Source of the DNA: Streptomyces sp. MBT53
Lineage (GTDB): Bacteria > Actinomycetota > Actinomycetes > Streptomycetales > Streptomycetaceae
Assembly (NCBI RefSeq): GCF_016654115.1
Contig: NZ_JAEQAZ010000060.1
Span: 1-41,609, forward strand
DNA length: 41,609 bases
Direction: 5' to 3'
A program made the translations under genes and the position numbers. A model generated the notes under the pieces. It saw only the letters and a program-made list of their open reading frames with translations. It made no database searches and was not told the origin of the DNA. Within the stretch, counting starts at the first letter, position 1. Each line of letters opens with the position of its first letter. Below, piece after piece: positions 18,880 through 26,737 of the stretch.

Positions 18880-19380
18880 ATGTCCAGCGAATACGCCAAA
18901 CAGCTCGGGGCCAAGCTCCGGGCCATCCGCACCCAGCAGGGCCTTTCCCTCCACGGTGTCGAGGAGAAGTCCCAGGGACGCTGGAAGGCGGTCGTGGTCG
19001 GGTCGTACGAGCGCGGCGACCGTGCCGTCACCGTGCAGCGCCTTGCCGAGCTGGCGGACTTCTACGGGGTTCCGGTGCAGGAGCTGCTGCCGGGCACCAC
19101 GCCGGGCGGGGCCGCCGAGCCGCCGCCGAAGCTGGTGCTGGACCTGGAGCGGCTGGCCCACGTGCCCGCCGAGAAGGCCGGCCCGCTGCAGCGGTACGCG
19201 GCGACGATCCAGTCCCAGCGCGGTGACTACAACGGCAAGGTGCTCTCGATCCGCCAGGACGACCTGCGCACACTCGCCGTCATCTACGACCAGTCGCCCT
19301 CGGTCCTCACCGAGCAGCTGATCAGCTGGGGCGTGCTGGACGCGGACGCGCGTCGCGCGGTTTCCCACGAGGAGAACTGA
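18880..19380 (+). CDS. bldD: BldD, c-di-GMP-responsive developmental repressor
   Basis: BldD represses sporulation genes during vegetative growth. It is activated as a DNA-binding dimer when tetrameric cyclic di-GMP links two C-terminal domains. The 166-residue protein has a Cro/C1-type helix-turn-helix at residues ~8-62 (LGAKLRAIRTQQGLSLHGVE, SYERGDRAVTVQRLAELADF) and a C-terminal domain from ~80. The c-di-GMP signature is intact: RGD at 114-116 and RQDD at 125-128, the same numbers as in the characterised S. coelicolor and S. venezuelae proteins. The start is ATG 18880 after GGGGAG. It is monocistronic, divergent from pyrR, with its own promoter, BldD-type palindromes and a strong terminator. 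Confidence 0.98.
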   Translation: MSSEYAKQLGAKLRAIRTQQGLSLHGVEEKSQGRWKAVVVGSYERGDRAVTVQRLAELADFYGVPVQELLPGTTPGGAAEPPPKLVLDLERLAHVPAEKAGPLQRYAATIQSQRGDYNGKVLSIRQDDLRTLAVIYDQSPSVLTEQLISWGVLDADARRAVSHEEN

Positions 19381-19406
19381 GCCGCTCCCCGTCTCAGCAG
19401 AAACGT

Positions 19407-19452
19407 GCCGCCGGGGTGGCCGGAACTTCACGGTTCCGGTCGCCCCGGCGGC
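19407..19452 (+). terminator. bldD terminator
   Basis: A long two-part stem (GCCGCCGGGG / CCCCGGCGGC outside, CCGGAAC / GTTCCGG inside, 6-base loop) lies 27 bp after the bldD stop and is followed by TTTCTG. Confidence 0.8.
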
Positions 19453-19490
19453 TTTCTGCGGCCCTCAGGGGTCACGGACGCAGCGATACG

Positions 19491-19528
19491 CCAGGGGGCC
19501 CGCAGCAGTCACGCTGCGGGCCCCCTGG
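19491..19528 (-). terminator. Terminator of the efp-nusB unit
   Basis: A perfect 16-bp stem (CCAGGGGGCCCGCAGC with its complement at 19513-19528) and 6-base loop lie 15 bp past the nusB stop. It is convergent with the bldD terminator, which starts the opposite stem 39 bp away. Confidence 0.75.
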
Positions 19529-19543
19529 CGATGCCGTACCTCT

Positions 19544-19978
19544 TTACGCCTCGTCCCGGCGCAGCGAGGGCTTCAGGTCCTTGAAGCGGCCCAGCAGGCC
19601 GTTCACGAACGAGGGCGACTCGTCCGTGGAGAACTCCTTGGCCAGCTGCACCATCTCGTCGAGGACGACGGCGTCCGGGGTCTCGTCGACCCAGATCAGC
19701 TCGTAGGCGCCGAGGCGCAGGATGTTGCGGTCCACCACGGGCATGCGGTCCAGCGTCCAGCCGACCGAGTACTGCGCGATCAGCTCGTCGATGCGGCGCG
19801 CGTGCTGCGCGTACCCCTCGACCAGCTCCATCGTGTACTCGCTGACCGGCGGCTGCCGGGTGTCGTCCCGGGAGAGCCGGATCCAGTCCGCGAGGACCGT
19901 GGTGACGCCGACTCCGCGCTGGTCGCCCTCGAAGAGGATCTGGAAGGCGCGCTTGCGGGCCGTGTTGCGAGCAGCCAC
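19544..19978 (-). CDS. nusB: Transcription antitermination factor NusB
   Basis: NusB binds boxA RNA with ribosomal protein S10 and supports antitermination of rRNA operons. The 144-residue all-helical protein begins AARNTARKRAFQILFEGDQR, the arginine-rich RNA-binding N-terminus of the family. It contains DRNILRLGAYELIW and DEMVQLAKEFSTDESPSFVN near the C-terminus. The start is GTG 19978, two bases after the efp stop, so it is almost certainly co-transcribed with efp. The strong hairpin at 19491-19528 closes the unit. Confidence 0.97.
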   Translation of the reverse strand: MAARNTARKRAFQILFEGDQRGVGVTTVLADWIRLSRDDTRQPPVSEYTMELVEGYAQHARRIDELIAQYSVGWTLDRMPVVDRNILRLGAYELIWVDETPDAVVLDEMVQLAKEFSTDESPSFVNGLLGRFKDLKPSLRRDEA

Positions 19979-19980
19979 GG

Positions 19981-20547
19981 TTAGCTGTTCACCCGGCCGA
20001 GGTAGTCGCTGGAGCGGGTGTCGACCTTGATCTTCTCACCGGTGGTGATGAAGAGCGGGACCTGGATCTGGTAGCCGGTCTCCAGGGTGGCGGGCTTGGT
20101 GCCACCGGTGGAACGGTCGCCCTGGACGCCGGGCTCGGTCTCCTGGATGGTCAGCTCGACGGCCGCGGGCAGCTCGACGAAGAGCACCTCGCCCTCGTGC
20201 TGGGCGACCGTGGCGGTGAAGCCCTCGATCAGGAAGTTGGCGGCGTCGCCGACGGCCTTGCGGTCGACCATGAGCTGGTCGTAGGTCTCCATGTCCATGA
20301 AGACGAAGTACTCGCCGTCCATGTACGAGAACTGCATGTCGCGCTTGTCGACAGTGGCCGTCTCGACCTTGACGCCGGCGTTGAACGTCTTGTCGACGAC
20401 CTTGCCGGAGAGCACGTTCTTGAGCTTGGTGCGCACGAAGGCAGGGCCCTTGCCGGGCTTGACGTGCTGGAACTCGACGACGGACCAGAGCTGGCCCCCG
20501 TCGAGCTTGAGCACCAGGCCGTTCTTGAGGTCGTTCGTGGAAGCCAC
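19981..20547 (-). CDS. efp: Translation elongation factor P
   Basis: EF-P rescues ribosomes stalled on consecutive prolines. The 188-residue protein has the three beta-barrel domains of the family: KOW-like N-domain from ASTNDLKNGLVLKLDGGQLW, OB domains after ~65, and C-terminal signature FITTGEKIKVDTRSSDYLGR. The tip loop reads KPGKGPAF with Lys33. This PGKGP form is the one found in actinobacteria, where the lysine works unmodified; no EpmA/EarP-type modifying gene is nearby. The start is GTG 20547 behind AGGAGA, and a 12-codon upstream extension was rejected. It sits between the PepQ homologue (60 bp upstream) and nusB. Confidence 0.97.
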   Translation of the reverse strand: MASTNDLKNGLVLKLDGGQLWSVVEFQHVKPGKGPAFVRTKLKNVLSGKVVDKTFNAGVKVETATVDKRDMQFSYMDGEYFVFMDMETYDQLMVDRKAVGDAANFLIEGFTATVAQHEGEVLFVELPAAVELTIQETEPGVQGDRSTGGTKPATLETGYQIQVPLFITTGEKIKVDTRSSDYLGRVNS

Positions 20548-20607
20548 GGTTGCGGAATCTCCTGGACTGACGTGGACGACCACGGGGCCCGCGCACAGCT
20601 CGAAAAG

Positions 20608-21720
20608 CTAGAGCGCGAGCAGTTCCTTGGTCGTGATGGTGAGTAGCTCGGGTCCGCCGTCCGCCTCAGGGCGTACGACGAGCGTGTCATCGATCCGGAC
20701 ACCGCCCCGGCCCGGGAGGTGGACCCCCGGTTCGACGGTGACCGGCACGCAAGCGTCCAGTTTACCCATGGCCGCGGGGGCCAGCTGCGGGTCCTCGTCG
20801 ATTTCGAGTCCGACGCCGTGGCCGGTGAGGGGTGCGAGGCCCTCCGAGTAGCCCGCGGAGTCCAGCACCTGACGTGCCGCGCGGTCCACGTCGCGGTAGG
20901 CCGCGCCGGGGGTCAGGGACTCCCGTGCGGCGCGCTGGGCGGCGAAGACGAGGTCGTACAGCTCGATCTGCCAGTCCGCGGGAGAGGTGCCGATGACGAA
21001 CGTACGGCCGATCTCGCAGCGGTATCCGCGATAGGTGGCGCCGAGGCAGACGGAGAGGAAATCTCCTTCCTCGACCCGGCGGTCGGTCGGCCGGTGACCG
21101 CGCCGGCCGGAGTGCGGGCCGGTCGCGACGGACGTGGCGAAGGCCGGGCCGTCCGCGCCGTGGTCGACGAGCCGTCGCTCCAGTTCGAGGGCGAGATGGC
21201 GTTCGGTACGGCCGACGAGGATCGACTCCAGCAGCTCACCGAGGGCCTGGTCGGCGATCTCGGCGGCGATTCTCAGACAGGAGATCTCCTCCTCGTCCTT
21301 GATGACCCGCAGTTGCTCCGCCGCGCCGCCGATGTCGGTGAGTCGGAGCGCGGGGGCGACCGAGCGGAGGGCTCGGTGGCGGGTCACGGTGAGGTGGTGC
21401 TCTTCCACGGCCATGGATTCGGCGCCGGTCGCTGACGCGAGGTCGGCGGCGGCTACGGCGGGGTCGCCGCCTGGGCCGGGGAGGGTGTGGATGTGCAGGG
21501 TCTCGTCGGGGCGGCCCTCGCCTCCGGCGGGGCGCTCGTCGAGTGGGGCGGTGCAGACCAGCAGATCTTCGCTCTTGCCCAGCAGCAGGACGGTGTCCTG
21601 CGGGGCGGGGCCGGCCAAGTAGCGCACGTTGGCCGGGCTGGTCACCAGGGCGGATTGGCTGCCGCCGGCTTGGGCGCGTTCCCTCAGCCTGGCTCTGCGG
21701 GCTGCGTAGACCTCTGACAT
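20608..21720 (-). CDS. M24-family PepQ/Xaa-Pro peptidase homologue with altered metal ligands
   Basis: This 370-residue protein has the creatinase N-domain (residues ~1-135) and the pita-bread M24 domain (~140-370) of proline peptidases, encoded upstream of efp and nusB as in other actinobacteria, where it is called pepQ. The dinuclear metal site normally uses Asp, Asp, His, Glu, Glu. Here the positions read C225 (VCLG where VDFG is usual), E236 (CEIGRT for SDITRT), H301 (GHGVGLE), E330 (VEPG) and D344 (VRIDD for VRIED), so three of five ligands differ. Either metal binding is altered or the protein has lost peptidase activity. The start ATG 21720 was chosen because the upstream frame runs through a dispersed repeat. 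Cytosolic. Confidence 0.88.
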   Translation of the reverse strand: MSEVYAARRARLRERAQAGGSQSALVTSPANVRYLAGPAPQDTVLLLGKSEDLLVCTAPLDERPAGGEGRPDETLHIHTLPGPGGDPAVAAADLASATGAESMAVEEHHLTVTRHRALRSVAPALRLTDIGGAAEQLRVIKDEEEISCLRIAAEIADQALGELLESILVGRTERHLALELERRLVDHGADGPAFATSVATGPHSGRRGHRPTDRRVEEGDFLSVCLGATYRGYRCEIGRTFVIGTSPADWQIELYDLVFAAQRAARESLTPGAAYRDVDRAARQVLDSAGYSEGLAPLTGHGVGLEIDEDPQLAPAAMGKLDACVPVTVEPGVHLPGRGGVRIDDTLVVRPEADGGPELLTITTKELLAL

Positions 21721-21791
21721 GAGATGAGCGTAGGAGGGGTGGCTGGATTGTGCTGGTTGGGAGAGTGCCGTTCGGGGGACGGCGCGTGAGT

Positions 21792-21870
21792 TTCGGGTGC
21801 GGGCCGGTGGGGGCTGGTCGCGCCCACGCGGCGGAGCCGCACATTGATACAGCCCCGCGCCCCTAAAAGC
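21792..21870. repeat. REP-like Streptomyces intergenic repeat
   Basis: A nested palindromic element: GGGGCTG (21810-21816) pairs with CAGCCCC (21850-21856), and GCGGC-GGA-GCCGC (21828-21840) pairs inside. It ends in GCGCCCCTAAAAG. From memory, close variants of the GCGGCGGAGCCGCA and CAGCCCCGCGCCCCT blocks recur in many Streptomyces intergenic regions. Only this copy is visible here. It lies upstream of the PepQ-like gene. Confidence 0.65.
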
Positions 21871-21885
21871 CACACGTCCCGTTCG

Positions 21886-22695
21886 TCACCAGCTCGGTGG
21901 GCTCGCTATGGAGCGTGCGAGGACGTCATTCAGCACCTGGGCCGTCTGCTGTACGTCCATCTGGGAGTTGTCGATGATCGGGAGGCCCGAGCCGTACCAG
22001 CCGGCCATGCGGCCGTGGATGCGGGCGACCTCCTCGTCGGTGAGGCGGCGGTTGCCGGAGCGTTCGGCGTTGCGTTCCAGGACTATTTCCAGGCCCGGGA
22101 GGAGGACGACCGGGAGGAGGCCGGGGCCCACGTGGCGTTTCCAGCCGCCGAGGCCCACGACCGGGCGGTCGGGGAAGACCGCGTCGTCGAGGATGCAGGA
22201 GATGCCGTTGGCGAGGAAGTTGCGGGCGGCGAAGCCGCAGGTGCGGCGGGCCAGGCGGTACTGGGCCTCGGAGTGGTCGTTCCAGCCGGACTGGGGGTCG
22301 GCGAAGCCGGAGCGCACCCATTCGCGGACGTCGTCGAGGCTGATGTGGGCGGTGGGGACCCGGCGGTGGTCCGCCCAGTACTTGGCGACGCTCGTCTTGC
22401 CCGCGCCGGCGGGGCCGATGAGCAGCACCGCGAGGGTGGTGGAGGTCGGGTCGGGCGCGGCCTGCGCGGGGGGCGTGCTCGGCATGGCCACGGGGCCGCC
22501 GGGCGGCAGTTGGACATGGCCGGTGGTGTCCGGTGCGTGGCGCGGGATCGTGTACGGCATCGGCGGGGCCGGTGGTGGTGGGGGCACGGAGCCCGGATGC
22601 GGGCCCGGGTGCTGTCCCGTCGGCATCCAACCGGCGGCCGGTCCCTGCCCCGGCTGGTGGGGCGGCGGCAGCGGAGACCCCACTGCGTGCTGCAT
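21886..22695 (-). CDS. P-loop (AAA_33 / zeta-toxin-like kinase fold) protein with proline-rich N-terminus
   Basis: This 269-residue protein of unknown function has a Pro/Gly/His-rich, probably disordered N-terminus (residues 1-85). A P-loop NTPase domain follows, with Walker A LLIGPAGAGKTSVAKYWADH (residues ~90-110), HISLDDVREW and CILDDAVFPDRP. A lid-like arginine-rich segment (ERNAERSGNRRLTDEEVARI) is followed by a C-terminal WYGSGLPIIDNSQMDVQQTA. The pattern is that of small-molecule or polynucleotide kinases (AAA_33, gluconate/chloramphenicol kinase-like). The start is ATG 22695, nine bases after GGAG; TTG 22710 is an alternative. It is a neighbour of aroB in the same direction but separated by a terminator-like hairpin. 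Substrate unknown. Confidence 0.85.
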   Translation of the reverse strand: MQHAVGSPLPPPHQPGQGPAAGWMPTGQHPGPHPGSVPPPPPAPPMPYTIPRHAPDTTGHVQLPPGGPVAMPSTPPAQAAPDPTSTTLAVLLIGPAGAGKTSVAKYWADHRRVPTAHISLDDVREWVRSGFADPQSGWNDHSEAQYRLARRTCGFAARNFLANGISCILDDAVFPDRPVVGLGGWKRHVGPGLLPVVLLPGLEIVLERNAERSGNRRLTDEEVARIHGRMAGWYGSGLPIIDNSQMDVQQTAQVLNDVLARSIASPPSW

Positions 22696-22773
22696 CCGGT
22701 GCCACTCCAATTTCTTACGGCGATTGGCGCTGGCAGCGGGCCCGAACCCCCGCTCCCTACCGAACGGTACCTT

Positions 22774-22803
22774 CCCCGGCCGCCATTTGGTGAACGGCCG
22801 GGG
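22774..22803 (-). terminator. Hairpin downstream of aroB
   Basis: A perfect 9-bp stem CCCCGGCCG / CGGCCGGGG with a 12-base loop lies 58 bp past the aroB stop. It probably ends the mltG-aro transcript before the P-loop kinase gene. Confidence 0.6.
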
Positions 22804-22860
22804 AGGGGCCGAAGTGCCCGTCCCCGCAAGGCAAATCGGGTGGACGGGACTTGGCGGGAC

Positions 22861-23952
22861 TTAGTCGCCCACTTCGCCGTATGCGGCGAGGAGGACGGCC
22901 GGGTCGGGGCCCTCCAGGACCGTGGGTTTGGCGAGGCCGTCGAGGACGATGAAGCGGAGCAGGTCGCCGCGGGACTTCTTGTCGACCTTCATGGTCTCCA
23001 GGAGCTTGGGCCACTGGTCGTAGCGGTAGCTGAGCGGGAGGCCGACGGATTCGAGGACCGTGCGGTGGCGGTCGGCCGTCGCGTCGTCCAACCGGCCCGC
23101 GAGACGGCCGAGTTCGGCCGCGAAGTGCATGCCTACGGCCACTGCGGCGCCGTGCCGCCACTTGTAGCGCTCGTTCTTCTCGATGGCGTGCGCGAGGGTG
23201 TGGCCGTAGTTGAGGATCTCGCGCAGGCCCGACTCCTTGAGGTCGGCGGAGACGACCTCGGCCTTGACCTTGATGGAGCGCTCGATGAGTTCGGCGGTGT
23301 GCGGTCCGGCCGGGGTGCGCGCGGACTCCGGGTCGGACTCGATGAGTTCGAGGATCACCGGGTCGGCGATGAAGCCGGCCTTGATGATCTCGGCGAGCCC
23401 GGAGACGTAGTCGTTGACCGGGAGGGAGTCCAGCGCGGCGAGGTCGCAGAGCACGCCGGCCGGCGGGTGGAAGGAACCGACCAGGTTCTTGCCCTCGGCG
23501 GTGTTGATGCCGGTCTTGCCGCCGACGGCCGCGTCCACCATGGCGAGAACGGTGGTCGGTACGGCGATCCAGCGGACCCCGCGCAGCCAGGTCGCGGCGA
23601 CGAATCCGGCCAGGTCGGTGGTGGAGCCGCCGCCGACGCCCACGATGACGTCGGAGCGGGTGAACCCGGACTGGCCCAGCGCCTTCCAGCAGTAGGCGGC
23701 GACCTCTGCGGTCTTGGCCTCCTCCGCGTTGGGCACCTGGATGGCGACGGCCTCGAAGCCCTGCCCGGCCAGGTCGGCGCGGAGCGCGTCACCGGTCTCG
23801 GCGAGCGCCTCGGGGTGGATGACGGCGACCCGCTTGGCCTTGTCACCGACCAACCCGCCCAGTTCGCCCAGGAGTTGACGGCCCACCAGGACCTCGTACG
23901 GGTCACTGCCCGCCGTGCCGCCGACCTGGATCCGCGTCACTGACTCGCTCAT
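22861..23952 (-). CDS. aroB: 3-dehydroquinate synthase
   Basis: AroB converts DAHP to 3-dehydroquinate, the second step of the shikimate pathway, using NAD+ and a divalent metal. The 363-residue protein has the NAD-binding glycine-rich loop VIVGVGGGSTTDLAGFVA, then PTTVLAMVDAAVGGKTGIN. The metal and catalytic residues are in ILNYGHTLAHAIE and RHGAAVAVGMHF. The ATG start at 23952 overlaps the aroK stop (ATGA). A frame continuing upstream through aroK is not real. It is the last of three overlapping aro genes transcribed aroC-aroK-aroB. Confidence 0.98.
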   Translation of the reverse strand: MSESVTRIQVGGTAGSDPYEVLVGRQLLGELGGLVGDKAKRVAVIHPEALAETGDALRADLAGQGFEAVAIQVPNAEEAKTAEVAAYCWKALGQSGFTRSDVIVGVGGGSTTDLAGFVAATWLRGVRWIAVPTTVLAMVDAAVGGKTGINTAEGKNLVGSFHPPAGVLCDLAALDSLPVNDYVSGLAEIIKAGFIADPVILELIESDPESARTPAGPHTAELIERSIKVKAEVVSADLKESGLREILNYGHTLAHAIEKNERYKWRHGAAVAVGMHFAAELGRLAGRLDDATADRHRTVLESVGLPLSYRYDQWPKLLETMKVDKKSRGDLLRFIVLDGLAKPTVLEGPDPAVLLAAYGEVGD

Positions 23953-24467
23953 GCTTCCTTCAACTCCAGTGCGTCCAGGACGGCTTGGGTGACGTCCTCG
24001 GGGGTGCGGCCGTCGGTGGGTACGACGGCCTGCGCGACCTCGGCGTACAAGTGGCGCCTGGCTTCCATCAGTTCGCGCCACTGCTTGCGCGGGTTGACGG
24101 CGAGCAGCGGGCGGGCCACGTTGAGGCCGGTGCGCTTGACGGCTTCGTCCACGTCCATGGAGAGGTAGACGACCCGGTGCGTCGCGAGCAGCGCGCGCGT
24201 GTCCTCGTCGAGGATCGAGCCGCCGCCGAGCGCGAGGACGCCGTCGTGCTCGCCCAGGGCCCCGGCCACCGCGCGCTTCTCGAGGGCGCGGAAGACCGGC
24301 TCGCCCTCGTCGACGAAGATCTCGGCGATGGTGCGGCCCTCGGCGGCCACGATGTCGTCGTCGGTGTCCCGGTAGCCGACACCGAGCCGCTCGGCCAGCT
24401 GCTGTCCGACCGTCGACTTGCCGACGCCCATCGGGCCGACGAGGACGACCAGTGGTGCTGCGGTCAC
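23949..24467 (-). CDS. aroK: Shikimate kinase
   Basis: AroK phosphorylates shikimate at O3. The 172-residue P-loop kinase has Walker A VGPMGVGKSTVG (residues ~10-21), the shikimate-binding Asp in DTDDDI and Arg in VFRALEKRAV, the GGG loop ALGGGSILDED, and the lid region GLNVARPLLAV with Arg. The GTG start at 24467 overlaps the aroC stop (GTGA) and its stop overlaps aroB, so all three are probably translated in a coupled way. Confidence 0.97.
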   Translation of the reverse strand: MTAAPLVVLVGPMGVGKSTVGQQLAERLGVGYRDTDDDIVAAEGRTIAEIFVDEGEPVFRALEKRAVAGALGEHDGVLALGGGSILDEDTRALLATHRVVYLSMDVDEAVKRTGLNVARPLLAVNPRKQWRELMEARRHLYAEVAQAVVPTDGRTPEDVTQAVLDALELKEA

Positions 24468-25648
24468 CGGATGGCCAGGTTCTCGAGGTACGAGCGGACG
24501 TTGCGGCGGGTCTCGGGCACGCTGTCGCCGCCGAACTTCTCCGCCACCGCGTCCGCGAGGACGAGGGCGACCATCGCCTCGGCGACGATCCCCGCGGCCG
24601 GGACCGCGGAGACGTCGGAGCGCTGGTGGTGGGCCTGTGTGGCCTCACCGGTGACCACGTCGACGGTCTGCAGCGCGCGCGGCACGGTCGCGATCGGCTT
24701 CATCGCGGCCCGCACCCGCAGCAGCTCGCCCGTGGACAGCCCGCCCTCGGTGCCGCCGGAACGGCCGGAGACGCGCCGAATGCCCTCGTCGGTCTTCACG
24801 ATCTCGTCGTGCGCCTTGGAACCGGGCACCCGCGCCAGCTCGAAGCCGTCACCGATCTCGACGCCCTTGATGGCCTGGATGCCCATGAGGGCGGCGGCCA
24901 GCCTGGCGTCCAGTTTGCGGTCCCAGTGGACGTGCGAGCCGAGGCCGACGGGGACGCCGTAGGCCAGGATCTCGACCACACCGCCCAGGGTGTCGCCGTC
25001 CTTGTGGGCCTGGTCGATCTCGGCGACCATCGCCTTAGACGCGTCCGCGTCCAGGCAGCGCACGGGGTCGGCGTCCAGCCTCTCGACATCGGCCGGCGTG
25101 GGCAGCACACCCTGCGGAGCCTTCGCCGAAGCCAGCTCGACGACGTGGGAGACGATCTCGATGCCGGCCGTCTCCTTGATGTACGACCGGGCCACCGCGC
25201 CCAGCGCGACCCGCGCCGCGGTCTCCCGCGCGGAGGCGCGCTCCAGGATCGGGCGGGCCTCGTCGAAGCCGTACTTCTGCATGCCCGCGAGGTCGGCGTG
25301 GCCGGGGCGCGGGCGGGTCAGCGGGGCGTTGCGGGCCAGTCCGGCGAGGATCTCCGGGTCGATGGGGTCGGCCGCCATGACCTGCTCCCACTTGGGCCAC
25401 TCGGTGTTGCCGACCATGATGGCGACCGGGGAACCGAGGGTGAGGCCGTGGCGGACGCCGCCGAGGAAGGTGACCTCGTCGCGCTCGAACTTCATGCGGG
25501 CGCCGCGTCCATAGCCGAGTCGGCGCCGGGCCAGGTGGTCCGCCACCATCTCCGTGGTGATCGGGACGCCGGCGGGAAGACCCTCCAGCGTCGCCACGAG
25601 TGCGGGGCCGTGGGACTCCCCCGCGGTCAGCCAGCGCAACCTGCTCAA
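24464..25648 (-). CDS. aroC: Chorismate synthase
   Basis: AroC eliminates phosphate from EPSP to give chorismate and needs reduced FMN. The 394-residue protein begins SRLRWLTAGESHGPALVA, the family's signature 1. It contains RPRPGHADLAGMQKYGF, ERASARETAARVALGA (signature 2 region) and SGRSGGTEGGLSTGE (signature 3 region). The start is TTG 25648, preceded by GAGGAG; no ATG or GTG fits the conserved N-terminus. TTG is a less common start and may set a low expression level. The 249-bp gap upstream separates it from aroE. Confidence 0.97.
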   Translation of the reverse strand: MSRLRWLTAGESHGPALVATLEGLPAGVPITTEMVADHLARRRLGYGRGARMKFERDEVTFLGGVRHGLTLGSPVAIMVGNTEWPKWEQVMAADPIDPEILAGLARNAPLTRPRPGHADLAGMQKYGFDEARPILERASARETAARVALGAVARSYIKETAGIEIVSHVVELASAKAPQGVLPTPADVERLDADPVRCLDADASKAMVAEIDQAHKDGDTLGGVVEILAYGVPVGLGSHVHWDRKLDARLAAALMGIQAIKGVEIGDGFELARVPGSKAHDEIVKTDEGIRRVSGRSGGTEGGLSTGELLRVRAAMKPIATVPRALQTVDVVTGEATQAHHQRSDVSAVPAAGIVAEAMVALVLADAVAEKFGGDSVPETRRNVRSYLENLAIR

Positions 25649-25897
25649 CGGTGCTCCTCATGCTCGCGCCCTGGGACTGCCCTGCGTACGCGTGTCCTCG
25701 CGTACGGCGTCGGCGTGACCGGGTGCGCGGCCCTGGCCCGCCGCCCCCGATCCTCCCACGTCCGGGGCACGGACCCGGCCGACGGTCCAGAGAACGGACG
25801 CCGAACGGCCAAGGTCAGCCACCGGGCAGCCTCAGTGGAGCCGGCGTCGGCAGCCGGGCGGCACCTTCTCACCCACCCGCGCGGCCCGCTTCCCCTT
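25649..25897. other. Gap between aroE and aroC with no supported gene
   Basis: No convincing gene was found. A 75-codon minus-strand frame (GTG 25872 to a stop overlapping the aroC TTG as TTGA) has an Arg/Pro-rich composition and no recognisable domain, so it is not called. In relatives a prepilin-peptidase-type gene follows aroE. No membrane-protein remnant is seen in any of the three minus-strand frames. Confidence 0.4.
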
Positions 25898-26737
25898 TCA
25901 GCGGTCGGCCAGGGCCTTCTCGCCCGCTCTGCGCATCGCGTCGACGGGGGCCGGCCGGTGGCCGGTCATCTGTTCCACCTGGAGTACGGCCTGGTGGACC
26001 AGGAGGTCGAGGCCGCTGACGACCGCGCCGCCGTAGCCGGACCAGCGGGCCGCGAGGTCGGTGGGCCAGGGGTCGTAGAGGACGTCGAAGAGGGTGGCGG
26101 GGCGTTCCGGTACGGCGGAGGAGAGGGCGTCCGTGGTGCCCGCGGGGGTGGTCGCGAAGACCAGGGGGGCGCGCAGGCCTTCCGCCGCGTCGGCCCAGTC
26201 CGCAATACGGACCTCCACGTCGAGCCGCTCGCCCCACTGGCGCATCTCGGCGGCGCGGGCCTCGCTGCGGACGTAGGCGACGACCTCGCCGGTGCAGATC
26301 CGGGAGAGGGCGGCGAGTGCGGAGGAGGCCGTGGCGCCGGCGCCGAGGATCGCGGCCGAGTCGACCTGTTCGATGCCGTGTTCGCGGAGGGCGGCGACCA
26401 TGCCGGGGATGTCGGTGTTGTCGCCGACGCTGCGGCCGTCCTCGGTGAACACGACCGTGTTGACCGCGTCCACCGATGCCGCTGTCTCGCTGATCTCGTC
26501 GAGCAGCGGTATGACGGCCCGCTTCAGCGGCATCGTCAGGGACAGCCCCGCCCACTCCGGTCCGAGGTCCGCGAAGAATCCCGGCAGACCGGCCTCGTCG
26601 ACGTCGAAACGGTCGTACGACCAGCCGTCGAGGCCCAGCTCCCGGTATGCCGCGCGATGCAGCACCGGGGAGAGGGAGTGGGCGATGGGTGAACCGAGCA
26701 CGGCGGCCCGGCGGGCGTCAGTTGCCCGTGGTGGCAT
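25898..26737 (-). CDS. aroE: Shikimate dehydrogenase
   Basis: AroE reduces 3-dehydroshikimate to shikimate with NADPH. The 279-residue protein has the substrate domain motif LGSPIAHSLSPVLHRAAY and the catalytic Lys in LTMPLKRAV. Asn and Asp are in VNTVV and GDNTDIPG, and the dinucleotide-binding loop is ILGAGATASSA. The C-terminal helix includes GLDLLVHQAVLQ. The family's usual GGAGGAxxA loop is slightly changed (GAGATASSA). The ATG start at 26737 lies inside the last codons of mltG (20-bp overlap), a strong sign of operon structure with the alaS-ruvX-mltG group. Confidence 0.93.
   Translation of the reverse strand: MPPRATDARRAAVLGSPIAHSLSPVLHRAAYRELGLDGWSYDRFDVDEAGLPGFFADLGPEWAGLSLTMPLKRAVIPLLDEISETAASVDAVNTVVFTEDGRSVGDNTDIPGMVAALREHGIEQVDSAAILGAGATASSALAALSRICTGEVVAYVRSEARAAEMRQWGERLDVEVRIADWADAAEGLRAPLVFATTPAGTTDALSSAVPERPATLFDVLYDPWPTDLAARWSGYGGAVVSGLDLLVHQAVLQVEQMTGHRPAPVDAMRRAGEKALADR

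Noticed and set aside
25645..25872. 75-codon minus-strand gene ahead of aroC
   Set aside because: Its TTGA junction with aroC is suggestive, but it has no domain, an Arg/Pro-rich artefact-like composition and no clear ribosome-binding site.
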